Shown here piece after piece: positions 40,490 to 49,440 of a DNA stretch of 64,000 bases. The notes under the pieces are model-generated. The model had not been told where the DNA came from and searched no databases. It saw only the letters and a program-made list of their open reading frames with translations. The stretch lies in contig JAFSDM010000022.1 of the NCBI GenBank assembly GCA_017436225.1, positions 1 to 64,000 of the forward strand. Reading direction: 5' to 3'. The translations under genes were made by a program, and so were the position numbers. The DNA comes from Clostridia bacterium (GTDB lineage: Bacteria; Bacillota; Clostridia; Oscillospirales; Acutalibacteraceae). Within the stretch, counting starts at the first letter, position 1. Each line of letters opens with the position of its first letter.

Positions 40490-41851
40490 ATGGATGACCC
40501 CGAACCTGCCAACGTGATTTTTCAATTGCTTTTATTGTTGGTACTGATTTTACTTAATGCATTCTTTGCAATGAGTGAAATTGCAATTATTTCGCTTAAT
40601 GACACTAAAATTAAGAAAATGGCTGAGGATGGCGATAAGCAAGCTATTAAAATTTTGAAGCTTACAGAAAATCCTTCAAACTTTCTTTCCACCATTCAGC
40701 TTGGCGTTACCCTTGCAGGATTTTTAACCTCTGCATCGGCTGCCGAAAGCTTTGCCGACCCACTTACAGCTTCTTTGTCGGGCTGGTTGAACATATCGGC
40801 AAATAGCAGTATGTACGGTGTTATAAGCGGTGTTTCTATGGTGCTTATTACCGTTGCTATTTCTTATTTTTCTCTTGTATTAGGTGAACTTGCCCCTAAA
40901 AGAATTGCTATGCAAAAGTGTGAAGCAATTTCCTTTAAGGTTGTTGGTGTTTTACTTTTTGTAAGAGCACTCACACGACCATTTATTAAAATTCTTTCGG
41001 TTTCAACTAATCTTGTTGTAAGAATGTTAGGCTTTGATCCTAACGCTAGTGAAGAGGTTGTTACCGAGGAAGAAATCCGTATGCTTGTAGATGCGGGTGA
41101 AGAAAAGGGCGTAATTGAAGAAAGTCAAAAAGAAATGATAAATAACATCTTCGATTTTGATGACGTTCCCGTAAGCGATGTTATGACCCATCGCACTGAG
41201 ATTGAAGCGGTAGAAATCACCGATAAGATTGAAGATGTTGTAAAGCTTAGTTGCGAAAATGGTTATTCCCGTATTCCGGTCTATGAAGATGAGCTTGATA
41301 ACATTCGCGGTATAATCTACGTTAAGGACTTGCTTCCCTTTGTTGGTAAAACAATTCCAAGCGGTAAAAAGCTTGCTAAACTTATGCGTGAAGCAGAGTT
41401 TGTTCCCGAATCCAAGCGTTGCGGTGATTTATTTACAGAAATGACCGAAAAACGTGTGCAAATGATGTTTGTTGTAGATGAATACGGCGCAGTTACAGGT
41501 CTTGTTACTATTGAAGACTTACTTGAATCTATTGTTGGTAATATTCAGGACGAGTATGATGATGAAGAAGAGGATATCGTTCAGCTTGATGATAAAACCT
41601 TTAACTTTGACGGTACAACCGATATTGAAGAGGTTGAAGAAACCCTGGATATAAAAATTCCCGAAGGTGAGTATGATACCTTGGGCGGACTTATAATGTC
41701 CGAGCTTGGTAGAATGCCCGAGGAAAATGATGAAATCATTTGTGAGGGCTATAAGTTCATTGTTGAAGAAATGGATGAACGCCGTATAGACCGAGTAAGG
41801 ATAGAAAAGCTTCCCGAAGAGGATGAAGAGTCCAAAGAGGACAATGATTAA
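40490..41851 (+). CDS. CNNM/CorC-type membrane protein (DUF21, CBS pair, CorC domain)
   Basis: A 453-residue protein of the family long annotated as hemolysin-like and now linked to Mg2+/Co2+ export. The DUF21 transmembrane domain (about 1-190) includes NAFFAMSEIAIISLNDTKIKK and LVLGELAPKRIAMQ. Two CBS domains follow (about 205-325, VMTHRTEIEAVEI and VQMMFVVDEYGAVTGLVTIEDLLESIVG), then a C-terminal CorC/HlyC domain. An acidic tail ends the protein. The ATG at 40490 is preferred, with AGGAG ten bases upstream. A longer frame starts at 40430 but lacks an SD. Confidence 0.88.
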   Translation: MDDPEPANVIFQLLLLLVLILLNAFFAMSEIAIISLNDTKIKKMAEDGDKQAIKILKLTENPSNFLSTIQLGVTLAGFLTSASAAESFADPLTASLSGWLNISANSSMYGVISGVSMVLITVAISYFSLVLGELAPKRIAMQKCEAISFKVVGVLLFVRALTRPFIKILSVSTNLVVRMLGFDPNASEEVVTEEEIRMLVDAGEEKGVIEESQKEMINNIFDFDDVPVSDVMTHRTEIEAVEITDKIEDVVKLSCENGYSRIPVYEDELDNIRGIIYVKDLLPFVGKTIPSGKKLAKLMREAEFVPESKRCGDLFTEMTEKRVQMMFVVDEYGAVTGLVTIEDLLESIVGNIQDEYDDEEEDIVQLDDKTFNFDGTTDIEEVEETLDIKIPEGEYDTLGGLIMSELGRMPEENDEIICEGYKFIVEEMDERRIDRVRIEKLPEEDEESKEDND

Positions 41852-41869
41852 TTAAAACCAATAAAAATG

Positions 41870-41904
41870 TTCGGCTGTCTTGCCTAGCAAGGCAGCCGAA
41901 TTTA
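41870..41904 (+). terminator. Terminator of the CNNM/CorC-type gene
   Basis: TTCGGCTGTCTTGC and GCAAGGCAGCCGAA form a 14-bp stem with one T-G pair and loop CTA, followed by the short tract TTTAT. It lies only nine bases before the next gene's start. Confidence 0.7.
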
Positions 41905-41912
41905 TAAAGTAG

Positions 41913-42908
41913 GTGACTGAGATTAAAATCGGTAATATAGAGTTTAGTGGCTTTGCCGCTTTAGCCCCTATGGCGGGTGTGGCAGACAGAGCCATGAGAG
42001 AAATGTGTATTTCTCACGGTGCCGCCTTTTCGGTAGGTGAGCTTACAAGCTCTAAAGGGGTAAGTATGGGGGATAAAAAGTCCAAAACCCTGCTTTCCTG
42101 TAACGATGCCGAGCGCCCAATGGCTTCGCAAATTTTCGGCGGAGATCCTATAACAATGGCTGAAGCCGCGAAGGTTGCCGAGGAATTTAATCCCGATTTT
42201 ATAGATATAAATATGGGGTGCCCTGCGCCAAAGGTTATAAGCTCGGGCGGTGGCTCGGCAATTCTTAAAAATCCCGAACTTGCAGGCGAGATAGTAAATG
42301 CCGTTGTAAACGCCGTTTCTATTCCCCTAACTGTTAAAATTCGTTCAGGTTGGGACACCGACAGCATTAATGCGGTAGAAGTTGCAAAAATTGTTGAGCA
42401 GGCAGGCGCCGCCGCTATAACTGTACACGGCAGAACAAGAGCGCAAATGTATGCACCATCGGCCGATTGGGGGATTATAAAAGCTGTTAAGGATGCCGTA
42501 AAAATCCCCGTAATCGGTAATGGAGATATTGTTACTGCTTTGGATGCCGCAAAAATGTATGAGCAAACGGGCTGTGACCTTGTAATGGTTGGCAGAGGAG
42601 CAATGGGCAGACCTTGGATATTCAGCCAAATAAATGCCTATCTTGGTAGTGAGCAAATGTTGCCCGACCCACCACTTTCACAAAAAATGCTAACCTTAAT
42701 TAAGCAAATAGAACTTATGAATAAATATAAAGACCCCCATAACGCAATGCTGGAAGCAAGAAAGCATACCGCTTGGTATATGTACGGACTTCGCGGCGCC
42801 GCCAATCTTCGCAAAATGTGTGCCACCATAACCACTATGGATGATGTGATAAATATTGCAAAAGCGGCAATGCAGGAGAATGAGGAAAATAATTTAACAT
42901 TTGTGTAG
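41913..42908 (+). CDS. dusB: tRNA-dihydrouridine synthase (DusB-like)
   Basis: A 331-residue FMN enzyme reducing uridines in tRNA. It has a TIM-barrel with LAPMAGVADRAMREMC, the active-site cysteine in DFIDINMGCPAPKV, FMN-phosphate binding in VMVGRGAMGRPW, and a C-terminal helical tRNA-binding domain. Start choice is awkward: GTG at 41913 has no SD, while AGGTGA (41911-41916) would fit an ATT at 41922, which is codon 4. No ATG precedes the conserved region. I keep the GTG. Confidence 0.9.
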   Translation: MTEIKIGNIEFSGFAALAPMAGVADRAMREMCISHGAAFSVGELTSSKGVSMGDKKSKTLLSCNDAERPMASQIFGGDPITMAEAAKVAEEFNPDFIDINMGCPAPKVISSGGGSAILKNPELAGEIVNAVVNAVSIPLTVKIRSGWDTDSINAVEVAKIVEQAGAAAITVHGRTRAQMYAPSADWGIIKAVKDAVKIPVIGNGDIVTALDAAKMYEQTGCDLVMVGRGAMGRPWIFSQINAYLGSEQMLPDPPLSQKMLTLIKQIELMNKYKDPHNAMLEARKHTAWYMYGLRGAANLRKMCATITTMDDVINIAKAAMQENEENNLTFV

Positions 42909-42958
42909 TTTGCGTGAAAAAAGAATGTTTTTAAACTACAATTTATCTAAATAACAAT

Positions 42959-42994
42959 AAAAATGCTATGGAGAAATTTTCCCATAGCATTTTT
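42959..42994. terminator. Terminator between dusB and trpS (converging)
   Basis: AAAAATGCTATGG and CCATAGCATTTTT form a perfect 13-bp stem around a 10-base loop, with T-rich sequence after it. It can act in both directions. Confidence 0.8.
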
Positions 42995-43020
42995 CCTTTT
43001 TGAGTAATTTGGAATTTGGT

Positions 43021-44106
43021 TTAAAATTCATATTTTGTTTTATGCGCTTGTATTAAAGACCTATCATCAAAATAATTGATTTTCATAGCACACTTGACCT
43101 CATCTAGTGTTTCTATTGCAAGAGTTCGGGCGTTTTCACTACCTGCTTTTAAAATATCATACACAGCGGAAATATCTTTTTCATACTCTTTTCTTTTTGC
43201 TCTTATAGGCTCTAATTCGCTTTGGATAATATTATTTAAAAACTTTTTGATTTTCACATCACCGAGTCCGCCCCTTGTGTAATGCTCTTTTAATTCCTCT
43301 AAATTGTTGTATTCGGGTAAAAACTGCTCAAAATGTTTGTCTTGGCAAAAAGCATCCAAATAAGTAAATACAGTATTCCCCTCAATATGACCTGGGTCAG
43401 AAACTTGTATATGGAGAGGGTCTGTAAACATACTCATAATTTTTTGTCGTATTTCTTCGGGTGTATCTGCTAAATATATGCAATTACCAAGAGATTTACT
43501 CATTTTTGCCTTTCCATCTATTCCAGGTAATCTCATACATACACTGTTTTCTGGTAATAATGCTTCGGGTTCAATTAAAGTTTCACTATAAATAGAGTTG
43601 AATTTTCTAACAATTTCTTTGGTTTGTTCAATCATTGGTAATTGGTCTTCACCAACTGGCACTGTTGTTGCCTTAAATGCCGTAATGTCTGCCGCCTGAC
43701 TTATTGGATAGCAAAAGAAACCAGCGGGGATGTTTGATTCGAAATTTCTTAACTGAATTTCTGCCTTTACGGTGGGGTTGCGGTGCAACCTTGCCACACT
43801 AACTAAATTCATATAATAAAAGGTAAATTCCGTTAATTCAGGTATTTGGGACTGAATAAATAGTGTAGATACATTAGGGTCAAGACCTACCGACAAATAA
43901 TCTAATGCTACCTCTATAATATTTTGACGTATCTTTTCAGGATTATCAAAATTATCTGTCAATGCTTGGGCATCTGCTATCATTATTAGAATTTTTTCAT
44001 ATTCGCCCGAATTTTGCAATTCCACTCTTCTTTTTAAGGAACCTACATAATGACCCAAATGTAATCTTCCTGTTGGTCTATCTCCTGTTAATATAATTTT
44101 ACTCAT
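43021..44106 (-). CDS. trpS: Tryptophanyl-tRNA synthetase
   Basis: A 361-residue class I synthetase. The HIGH equivalent is in GDRPTGRLHLGHYVGSLK, KMSKS is in GKAKMSKSLGN, and the tryptophan-site GEDQLPMIEQTKEI is present. The ATG at 44106 (MSKIILTGDRPTG) is chosen because AAGGAGAG precedes it. The longer frame to 44181 runs through the T-box terminator. Expression is controlled by the T-box leader directly upstream, which reads a UGG specifier. Confidence 0.95.
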   Translation of the reverse strand: MSKIILTGDRPTGRLHLGHYVGSLKRRVELQNSGEYEKILIMIADAQALTDNFDNPEKIRQNIIEVALDYLSVGLDPNVSTLFIQSQIPELTEFTFYYMNLVSVARLHRNPTVKAEIQLRNFESNIPAGFFCYPISQAADITAFKATTVPVGEDQLPMIEQTKEIVRKFNSIYSETLIEPEALLPENSVCMRLPGIDGKAKMSKSLGNCIYLADTPEEIRQKIMSMFTDPLHIQVSDPGHIEGNTVFTYLDAFCQDKHFEQFLPEYNNLEELKEHYTRGGLGDVKIKKFLNNIIQSELEPIRAKRKEYEKDISAVYDILKAGSENARTLAIETLDEVKCAMKINYFDDRSLIQAHKTKYEF

Positions 44107-44131
44107 ATTAAATCTCTCCTTTAAAATAAAT

Positions 44132-44366
44132 AAAAAAACTCCTGCCCCAAAAGGACAGAAGTTATAATTTCTGTATGCCACCTATTGAGTTCCGTACTAA
44201 CATACGGTTCCTGTGTTACGGTCAGGATTATCCGTCAACAACTACTCACTTTGAAAGTTTTCGGGTTGCCCTCATAAGTCCATTCACTATAACTTGAATT
44301 ATTGCTATCACACCACCAGCAACTCTCTGCGAATTCGTTGTTATAACTACTACTCTTAATCAACGG
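44132..44366 (-). promoter_or_regulatory. Tryptophan T-box leader of trpS
   Basis: In minus-strand RNA there is a stem I region (44270-44350) with GCAGAGAG, GGTGGTGTGATAGC and the specifier-loop stretch GTGAATGGAC, in which UGG (44282-44280) is the Trp codon. The T-box bulge AGGTGGCA (44183-44176) gives UGGC, complementary to the GCCA end of a tRNA with discriminator G, as in bacterial tRNA-Trp. A terminator follows (AACTTCTGTCC/GGGCAGGAGTT, 44163-44137, then seven U). Uncharged tRNA-Trp should stabilise the antiterminator and raise trpS expression. Confidence 0.88.
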
Positions 44367-44372
44367 TTTATT

Positions 44373-45164
44373 CTATTTAATTTTATTATACAATGTTTTA
44401 ATATTTTCTATAGATGCCTTTAAAACATCTTCGGTGCTAATGCCCTTTATTTCTGCAACCTTTTGCGCAGTGAAATATATTAAATCACTTCTACATCTTT
44501 TACCTCTGAAAGGCTCGGGGGAAAGGTAGGGGGCGTCGGTTTCAAGCAGAAGTCTGTCAAGCGGTAAATCCTTTACAACTGTGGCAAGCTTTCGTGCGTT
44601 TTTAAAGGTAACAACACCGCCCACACCAATGTACATACCAAGCTTTAAAACTTCCTTTGCCATTTCATTACTGCCCGAAAAACAGTGTAAAACTCCCTTT
44701 GGTTTATGCTTTTTGAGTATCTCCAAAGTGTCGTTATGGGCTTCACGGTCGTGAATTATAACCGGTAAATTAACTTGTTTGGCAAAATCAAGCTGAGCTT
44801 CAAACCACTGCTTTTGAACATCGGCAGGGTGAGTGTCCCAGTGGTAGTCGATACCGATTTCTCCAATGGCAACCGTCTTTGGGTGAGATAACAAAGGCAA
44901 TAATTTTTCGGGCGAAAAAATTTCGCCATTATACAAATCTTCGGGATGCACACCAACGGCAGAGTAGAAAATATCATAATTTTCTGAAAGCTCGACTATT
45001 TTTGCCGAGCTTTCATAGTTTACACCATTATTTATAACTCCTACCACGCCGTTTTCTTTCATTTCAGCCACAACGGCGGATAAATCCTCTTTAAAGGCTG
45101 TATCATCAAAATGGGCGTGGGAGTCAAAAATCGGTAGTTTGTTAGGGTTAATAGTTATATCCAT
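44373..45164 (-). CDS. TatD-family metal-dependent deoxyribonuclease
   Basis: A 263-residue TIM-barrel hydrolase of the TatD/YcfH family (3'-5' DNA exonuclease or D-aminoacyl-type quality control in different members). Metal ligands are in FDSHAHFDD, AIGEIGIDYHWD, PVIIHDREAH, GVLHCFSGS and LLLETDAPYLSP. Its ATG shares one base with the metG stop (TAATG), so it is translationally coupled. metG-tatD is a common clostridial pair. Confidence 0.92.
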   Translation of the reverse strand: MDITINPNKLPIFDSHAHFDDTAFKEDLSAVVAEMKENGVVGVINNGVNYESSAKIVELSENYDIFYSAVGVHPEDLYNGEIFSPEKLLPLLSHPKTVAIGEIGIDYHWDTHPADVQKQWFEAQLDFAKQVNLPVIIHDREAHNDTLEILKKHKPKGVLHCFSGSNEMAKEVLKLGMYIGVGGVVTFKNARKLATVVKDLPLDRLLLETDAPYLSPEPFRGKRCRSDLIYFTAQKVAEIKGISTEDVLKASIENIKTLYNKIK

Positions 45165-47095
45165 TATCTTATTTTAGAACCTGCGGGAATATCATCAAGG
45201 AAAATAACCCTTACATCATTTTCGCCTGCATCGGCGGCAAGAATCATACCCTGACTTTCTACACCGCAAAGGGTGGCGGGCTTAAGGTTAGAAACAACAA
45301 TAACGGTTTTTCCAACAAGCTCTTCGGGCTTGTACCAAAGGGCAATACCCGATGCAACCGTTCTTGTTACTCCGCTACCATCGTCAAGGGTGAGTTTAAG
45401 AAGTTTCTTTGCCTTTTTAACGGGTTCACAGGTTAAAATCTTAGCGGCTTTAAGCTCAACCTTAGCAAAATCATCAATGGAAATTTGCTCCATAGTTACA
45501 ACATTTTCTTTTTTGGCTTCTTCCATTTGCTTCTTAGATTCCTCTTCCATTTCGGCAAGTACCTTTTCGGTATCAATTCTTGCAAAAAGTGCCTCGGGAG
45601 TAGCAACTGCATAGCCATCATAGAGACCAAATTTTAAATCCTTTAAATCAATATCGTTCATAATACCAAGCTGTGAACGCATCTTCTCACAGGTTTCGGG
45701 AATGATGGGGTAGAGCAGAATGCTAAGAAGTCTAATGCACTCTAAAAGATTGTAAAGCACACCTTCAAGGCGGTTTTGCATTGCTTCATCCTTAGCCAAA
45801 ACCCAAGGAGTAGTTTCGTCAATATACTTGTTGCAACGCTTTGCAAGGTTAATAATTTCATTAACTGCCTCGGCGTTGTGGTATTTATCCATAAGCTCGT
45901 AATAGCGGGTAACGGTTTTAGCGGCGGTTTCAACCAAATCATTGTCAAATTCGCCCTCTAAAGCTTTGCGGAAAACCTTGCCCTCAAAATACTTATTAGT
46001 CATTGCAATACTGCGGTTTACAAGATTGCCAAGAGTATTTGCAAGGTCGGTATTGTATTTGTTTATAAATGCTTCATGGGTGATGTTACCGTCCTGAGCA
46101 AAGGGGATTTCGCTAAGCAAATAGTAGCGAACTGCATCGGTGCCAAAGCGTTTGGCAAGCTCGTCGGCGTAAATAACGTTGCCTTTAGATTTACTCATTT
46201 TATCCTCGCCAAAAAGCAACCAAGGATGACCAAGCACCTGCTTGGGTAACGGCTCGCCCAAAGCCATAAGAATAATAGGCCAATAAATAGTGTGGAAACG
46301 AACAATATCCTTACCAATAACGTGCAAATCTGCAGGCCAATATTTTTTGTATTGTTCAGAGCTTCCGTCGGGGTCATAGCCAATACCCGTAATGTAGTTT
46401 GAAAGAGCGTCTATCCAAACGTAAACAACGTGGTCGGGGTCAAATTCAACGGGAATACCCCATTTAAAGGAGCTGCGAGATACACAAAGGTCGGCAAGAC
46501 CGGGTTTTAAGAAGTTATTTATCATTTCATTACGGCGGGAATCGGGCTTAATGAAGTCGGGATTTTCCTCATAATACTTCATAAGTCTGTCGCCGTATTT
46601 TGAAAGCTTTAAGAAGTAGGAGTCCTCTTTAGAATCTATAACATCTCTGCCACAGTCGGGACATTTGCCGTCTACAAGCTGAGATGGGGTGAAGAATGAC
46701 TCACAAGGCACACAGTATTTGCCCTCGTAGGTGCTTTTGTAAATGTCACCCTGCTTATAAAGCTTTGTAAAAATCTTTTTAACGGTTTCTTTATGGTAAT
46801 CATCAGTGGTGCGAATAAATTTATCATAAGTAACGTTCATACAGTTCCAAACCGATTTAATCTGCTCAGAAATTTCGTCAACGTACTGCTGTGGACTAAT
46901 ACCTTTTTTAGCTGCCTTCTCACCGATTTTTTGACCGTGCTCATCAGAGCCTGTCTGGAAAAATACGTCATAACCTTGCATGCGTTTGTAACGCGCAATC
47001 ATATCGGCAAGAACAATATCGTAGGTGTTGCCAATGTGCGGTTTGCTTGAAGTGTAGGCAATAGCCGTTGTTAAATAAAACTTTTTGTTTTCCAT
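45164..47095 (-). CDS. metG: Methionyl-tRNA synthetase with C-terminal tRNA-binding domain
   Basis: A 643-residue class I synthetase. The HIGH-like motif is in AYTSSKPHIGNTYD, the zinc knuckle in CVPCESFF and CPDCGRD, KMSKS in GEDKMSKSKGNVIY, and the C-terminal EMAP-II/Arc1p-like tRNA-binding domain covers about 535-643 (VELKAAKILTCEPVKKAKK). Family length is about 650. SD AGGAGGAT. First of metG-tatD. Confidence 0.96.
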   Translation of the reverse strand: MENKKFYLTTAIAYTSSKPHIGNTYDIVLADMIARYKRMQGYDVFFQTGSDEHGQKIGEKAAKKGISPQQYVDEISEQIKSVWNCMNVTYDKFIRTTDDYHKETVKKIFTKLYKQGDIYKSTYEGKYCVPCESFFTPSQLVDGKCPDCGRDVIDSKEDSYFLKLSKYGDRLMKYYEENPDFIKPDSRRNEMINNFLKPGLADLCVSRSSFKWGIPVEFDPDHVVYVWIDALSNYITGIGYDPDGSSEQYKKYWPADLHVIGKDIVRFHTIYWPIILMALGEPLPKQVLGHPWLLFGEDKMSKSKGNVIYADELAKRFGTDAVRYYLLSEIPFAQDGNITHEAFINKYNTDLANTLGNLVNRSIAMTNKYFEGKVFRKALEGEFDNDLVETAAKTVTRYYELMDKYHNAEAVNEIINLAKRCNKYIDETTPWVLAKDEAMQNRLEGVLYNLLECIRLLSILLYPIIPETCEKMRSQLGIMNDIDLKDLKFGLYDGYAVATPEALFARIDTEKVLAEMEEESKKQMEEAKKENVVTMEQISIDDFAKVELKAAKILTCEPVKKAKKLLKLTLDDGSGVTRTVASGIALWYKPEELVGKTVIVVSNLKPATLCGVESQGMILAADAGENDVRVIFLDDIPAGSKIR

Positions 47096-47145
47096 TTTAT
47101 TATCCTCCTAATGTTTTACAAATGAGTAAAATCATATACTAAAAT

Positions 47146-47174
47146 ATTATACCAACTTTTAACTTAGTTTACAA
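47146..47174 (-). promoter_or_regulatory. Promoter of metG
   Basis: Minus strand TTGTAA (47169-47174), 17 bases, TATAAT (47146-47151) with extended -10 TGG. Confidence 0.75.
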
Positions 47175-47204
47175 GAGTAAAATGATAAAAACGAAAATTA
47201 TTTC

Positions 47205-47249
47205 GGTAAAAAAGCACAATCTTTAAGATTTTCTCAAAGATTGTGCTTT
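47205..47249 (-). terminator. Terminator of the Gfo/Idh-EamA operon
   Basis: AAAGCACAATCTTT and AAAGATTGTGCTTT form a perfect 14-bp stem around an 11-base loop. On the minus strand it runs into TTTTTT. Confidence 0.85.
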
Positions 47250-47257
47250 AAAGTTAT

Positions 47258-48538
47258 TTATTTAGTATTTCCTTGATTATATTCAAAAGCATAAGGATCT
47301 AACATTTCAAACTTCTCAGGTGGGTTTCCAAGGTCGGGAACCTCCATAACAACGCCGCCCTGCATAGCAGATTCGTGTGCAACAAGACCGGGCATACTGT
47401 ATCTTGCAACCTCCCAAATGTTTGTGGGAGAAAGTTTACCTGTTGCGGCAGCTTTACAGAAATCATCTACAATAAAGTGGTGTGTGCCGTTGTGGCCGTT
47501 TCTAAGATTTCTAAAGCTTTCGGGCAAACGACTTGCATCTTGAATGGGGGACATATCAAAAAATCCTGCGCTGTCGGCAATTTGCTGAAGACCGTCTTCA
47601 TAGTCCTTTTCAAGAGCGTTCATAACGCCTTCAGGTAAAAGCATTTTACTAACGTCTTTCATTATAACCTTAGTATTGCATTCAGGATTCCAACGGCTGA
47701 AAAAGTGCTTTGCTACGGCAAAGGAATAACAACCATCTGTACCGTTGAACTGGGTAATAAAGGTCTCAGGGCACTTCCAACCGATGTTGCGGTTTTCACT
47801 AATTCTCATTACACCGCCGTTTGAAAGCTCGGCAACCAAGGTTTCGTTACCAAAAGGATTACCATAAAAGTTTTGACCTTCGGTACCATAAATATCGGTG
47901 TCGGTAACGCTCTTGTAACCAAAGCCGCATACCTTTTTAGCATATACACCGGGCAAACAGCTAAGTATCATTGATGTAGAGTGGGTAGGATAGAAGAAGG
48001 GTGGAATACCTGCAAACTTTTTCCAATCATCTCCACCGGAGCTTTTAAAGCTACCTTCCATGTTTCTAATATCGTGGTTGTACTGTGCCTCGCCGTAGGT
48101 GAATTCACCCATTTCGCCGGATGCGAACTTTTCACGGCAGAAAATTGCGGCGGTGCGGTAGTAACCTGTTTCACCCATTGAATAGGTAAGGCCGGTTTCT
48201 TCAACAAGTCTTGCAATTTCTTTGATTTCATCAATAGAAATTGAGCAAGGAACTGCAGAATAAACGTGTTTGCCATTTTTGAGAGCTTCAATAACAAGCG
48301 GACCGTGAGAATAACGTTGGGTGAATATAGCAACTGCGTTAATCTCTTCAGATTTCATAGCCTCTTCAAAGCTTTCGATAATCGGAACTTCAAAAACTTC
48401 GCTATATTTTTGGGCTCTTTCGGGGATAAGATCACATACAAAAACCTTTTCAACCTCGGGATGAGCCTTAAAAAGTGGAACGAAGTGCTTTGCAAATCTT
48501 CCGCAACCAATAAATGCTATTCTTATTTTCTCACTCAT
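47258..48538 (-). CDS. Gfo/Idh/MocA-family oxidoreductase (copy 1)
   Basis: A 426-residue NAD(P)-dependent oxidoreductase of sugar or polyol metabolism. It has an N-terminal Rossmann fold with IAFIGCGRFAKHFVPLFKAHP and VCDLIPERA, and a C-terminal alpha/beta domain. The family EKP motif, whose lysine usually takes part in catalysis, is replaced: GKHVYSAVPCSIS has Val96. It is similar along most of its length to the gene two positions upstream (49441-50646). It is the last gene of an operon with the EamA transporter and copy 2. The substrate is unknown. Confidence 0.82.
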   Translation of the reverse strand: MSEKIRIAFIGCGRFAKHFVPLFKAHPEVEKVFVCDLIPERAQKYSEVFEVPIIESFEEAMKSEEINAVAIFTQRYSHGPLVIEALKNGKHVYSAVPCSISIDEIKEIARLVEETGLTYSMGETGYYRTAAIFCREKFASGEMGEFTYGEAQYNHDIRNMEGSFKSSGGDDWKKFAGIPPFFYPTHSTSMILSCLPGVYAKKVCGFGYKSVTDTDIYGTEGQNFYGNPFGNETLVAELSNGGVMRISENRNIGWKCPETFITQFNGTDGCYSFAVAKHFFSRWNPECNTKVIMKDVSKMLLPEGVMNALEKDYEDGLQQIADSAGFFDMSPIQDASRLPESFRNLRNGHNGTHHFIVDDFCKAAATGKLSPTNIWEVARYSMPGLVAHESAMQGGVVMEVPDLGNPPEKFEMLDPYAFEYNQGNTK

Positions 48539-48550
48539 TTTAAATTCTCC

Positions 48551-49438
48551 TTACATTGTTATTAAAAATATTGCTACAAGAGCAATTGTTATGCTGATAA
48601 TACTTTTGGTATTTAGCCGTTCTTTCATTAAAACTGCCGCCATAACTGCTGAAAGTATAAGATTTGCACCCTGAAGTAATGGGTACATTTGAGATGCGGG
48701 AATTGTGCTGGAGGCAATAGTTTTTGAAAGTAAATTGATATATAGAAAAATGCTGTAAATTACGTAAAAAGCAATATATTTTTTGCTCTTTAAAAACGAA
48801 GGTTGTTTTTGCGAACCTCGATTTTTTATTGCTAGCCATACTAAAAACTGAACTATGAATGCTATAAAATAGGTGTAAAAGGTGAATTTAGAGGAAACAC
48901 CTGTAGTTTCTGCGCGATATACCTTTTGCGAAAAATCTGCAAGTGTAGTGCCAAGTCCACCAATAATAAGTGTAATTAAACCAGATAGCGTGATTTTACC
49001 TTTAATGGTATTGTTGTAAAGTGACATTATGTATACCGCAACAACAAGTAAAACCATTCCAATAATTTTATAGGTGCTTATTGGTTCGTTATATACAACA
49101 AGTCCTAAAATGCCGGTTACAATAGAGCCAAGCATTGTAAAAACACTTAAAAACATATACGCTTCATTTTTATAAGCGTAAAGCCAAGCGACACAAAACA
49201 TAGAATTGAATATAGCAGAAAAAACGCATATTATAAATTCAGTAAGAGTAAGAGAAAAAGCGCCAAAACCATTTTGGAAAACGACTACAAAAAATCCCAA
49301 AACTCCGCATAAAAAACAGCGTATAATATTTACAAAAAGAGCGTCTTTAAAGTATTCAACCTTGGTGCTGGTTAGCTTACCAACGTAACCTTTCGCAAGT
49401 CCTGCAAAAAGAGCGAAACTGAGTAATAAATAACCCAT
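48551..49438 (-). CDS. EamA/DMT-superfamily transporter
   Basis: A 295-residue membrane protein with about ten helices in two EamA-like halves (1-140 and 150-295). It is likely an exporter or importer of a small metabolite. It begins three bases after copy 2 of the Gfo/Idh genes without a clear SD, suggesting translational coupling, and lies between the two oxidoreductases. Transport of their substrate or product is a reasonable inference. Confidence 0.8.
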   Translation of the reverse strand: MGYLLLSFALFAGLAKGYVGKLTSTKVEYFKDALFVNIIRCFLCGVLGFFVVVFQNGFGAFSLTLTEFIICVFSAIFNSMFCVAWLYAYKNEAYMFLSVFTMLGSIVTGILGLVVYNEPISTYKIIGMVLLVVAVYIMSLYNNTIKGKITLSGLITLIIGGLGTTLADFSQKVYRAETTGVSSKFTFYTYFIAFIVQFLVWLAIKNRGSQKQPSFLKSKKYIAFYVIYSIFLYINLLSKTIASSTIPASQMYPLLQGANLILSAVMAAVLMKERLNTKSIISITIALVAIFLITM

Positions 49439-49440
49439 AA

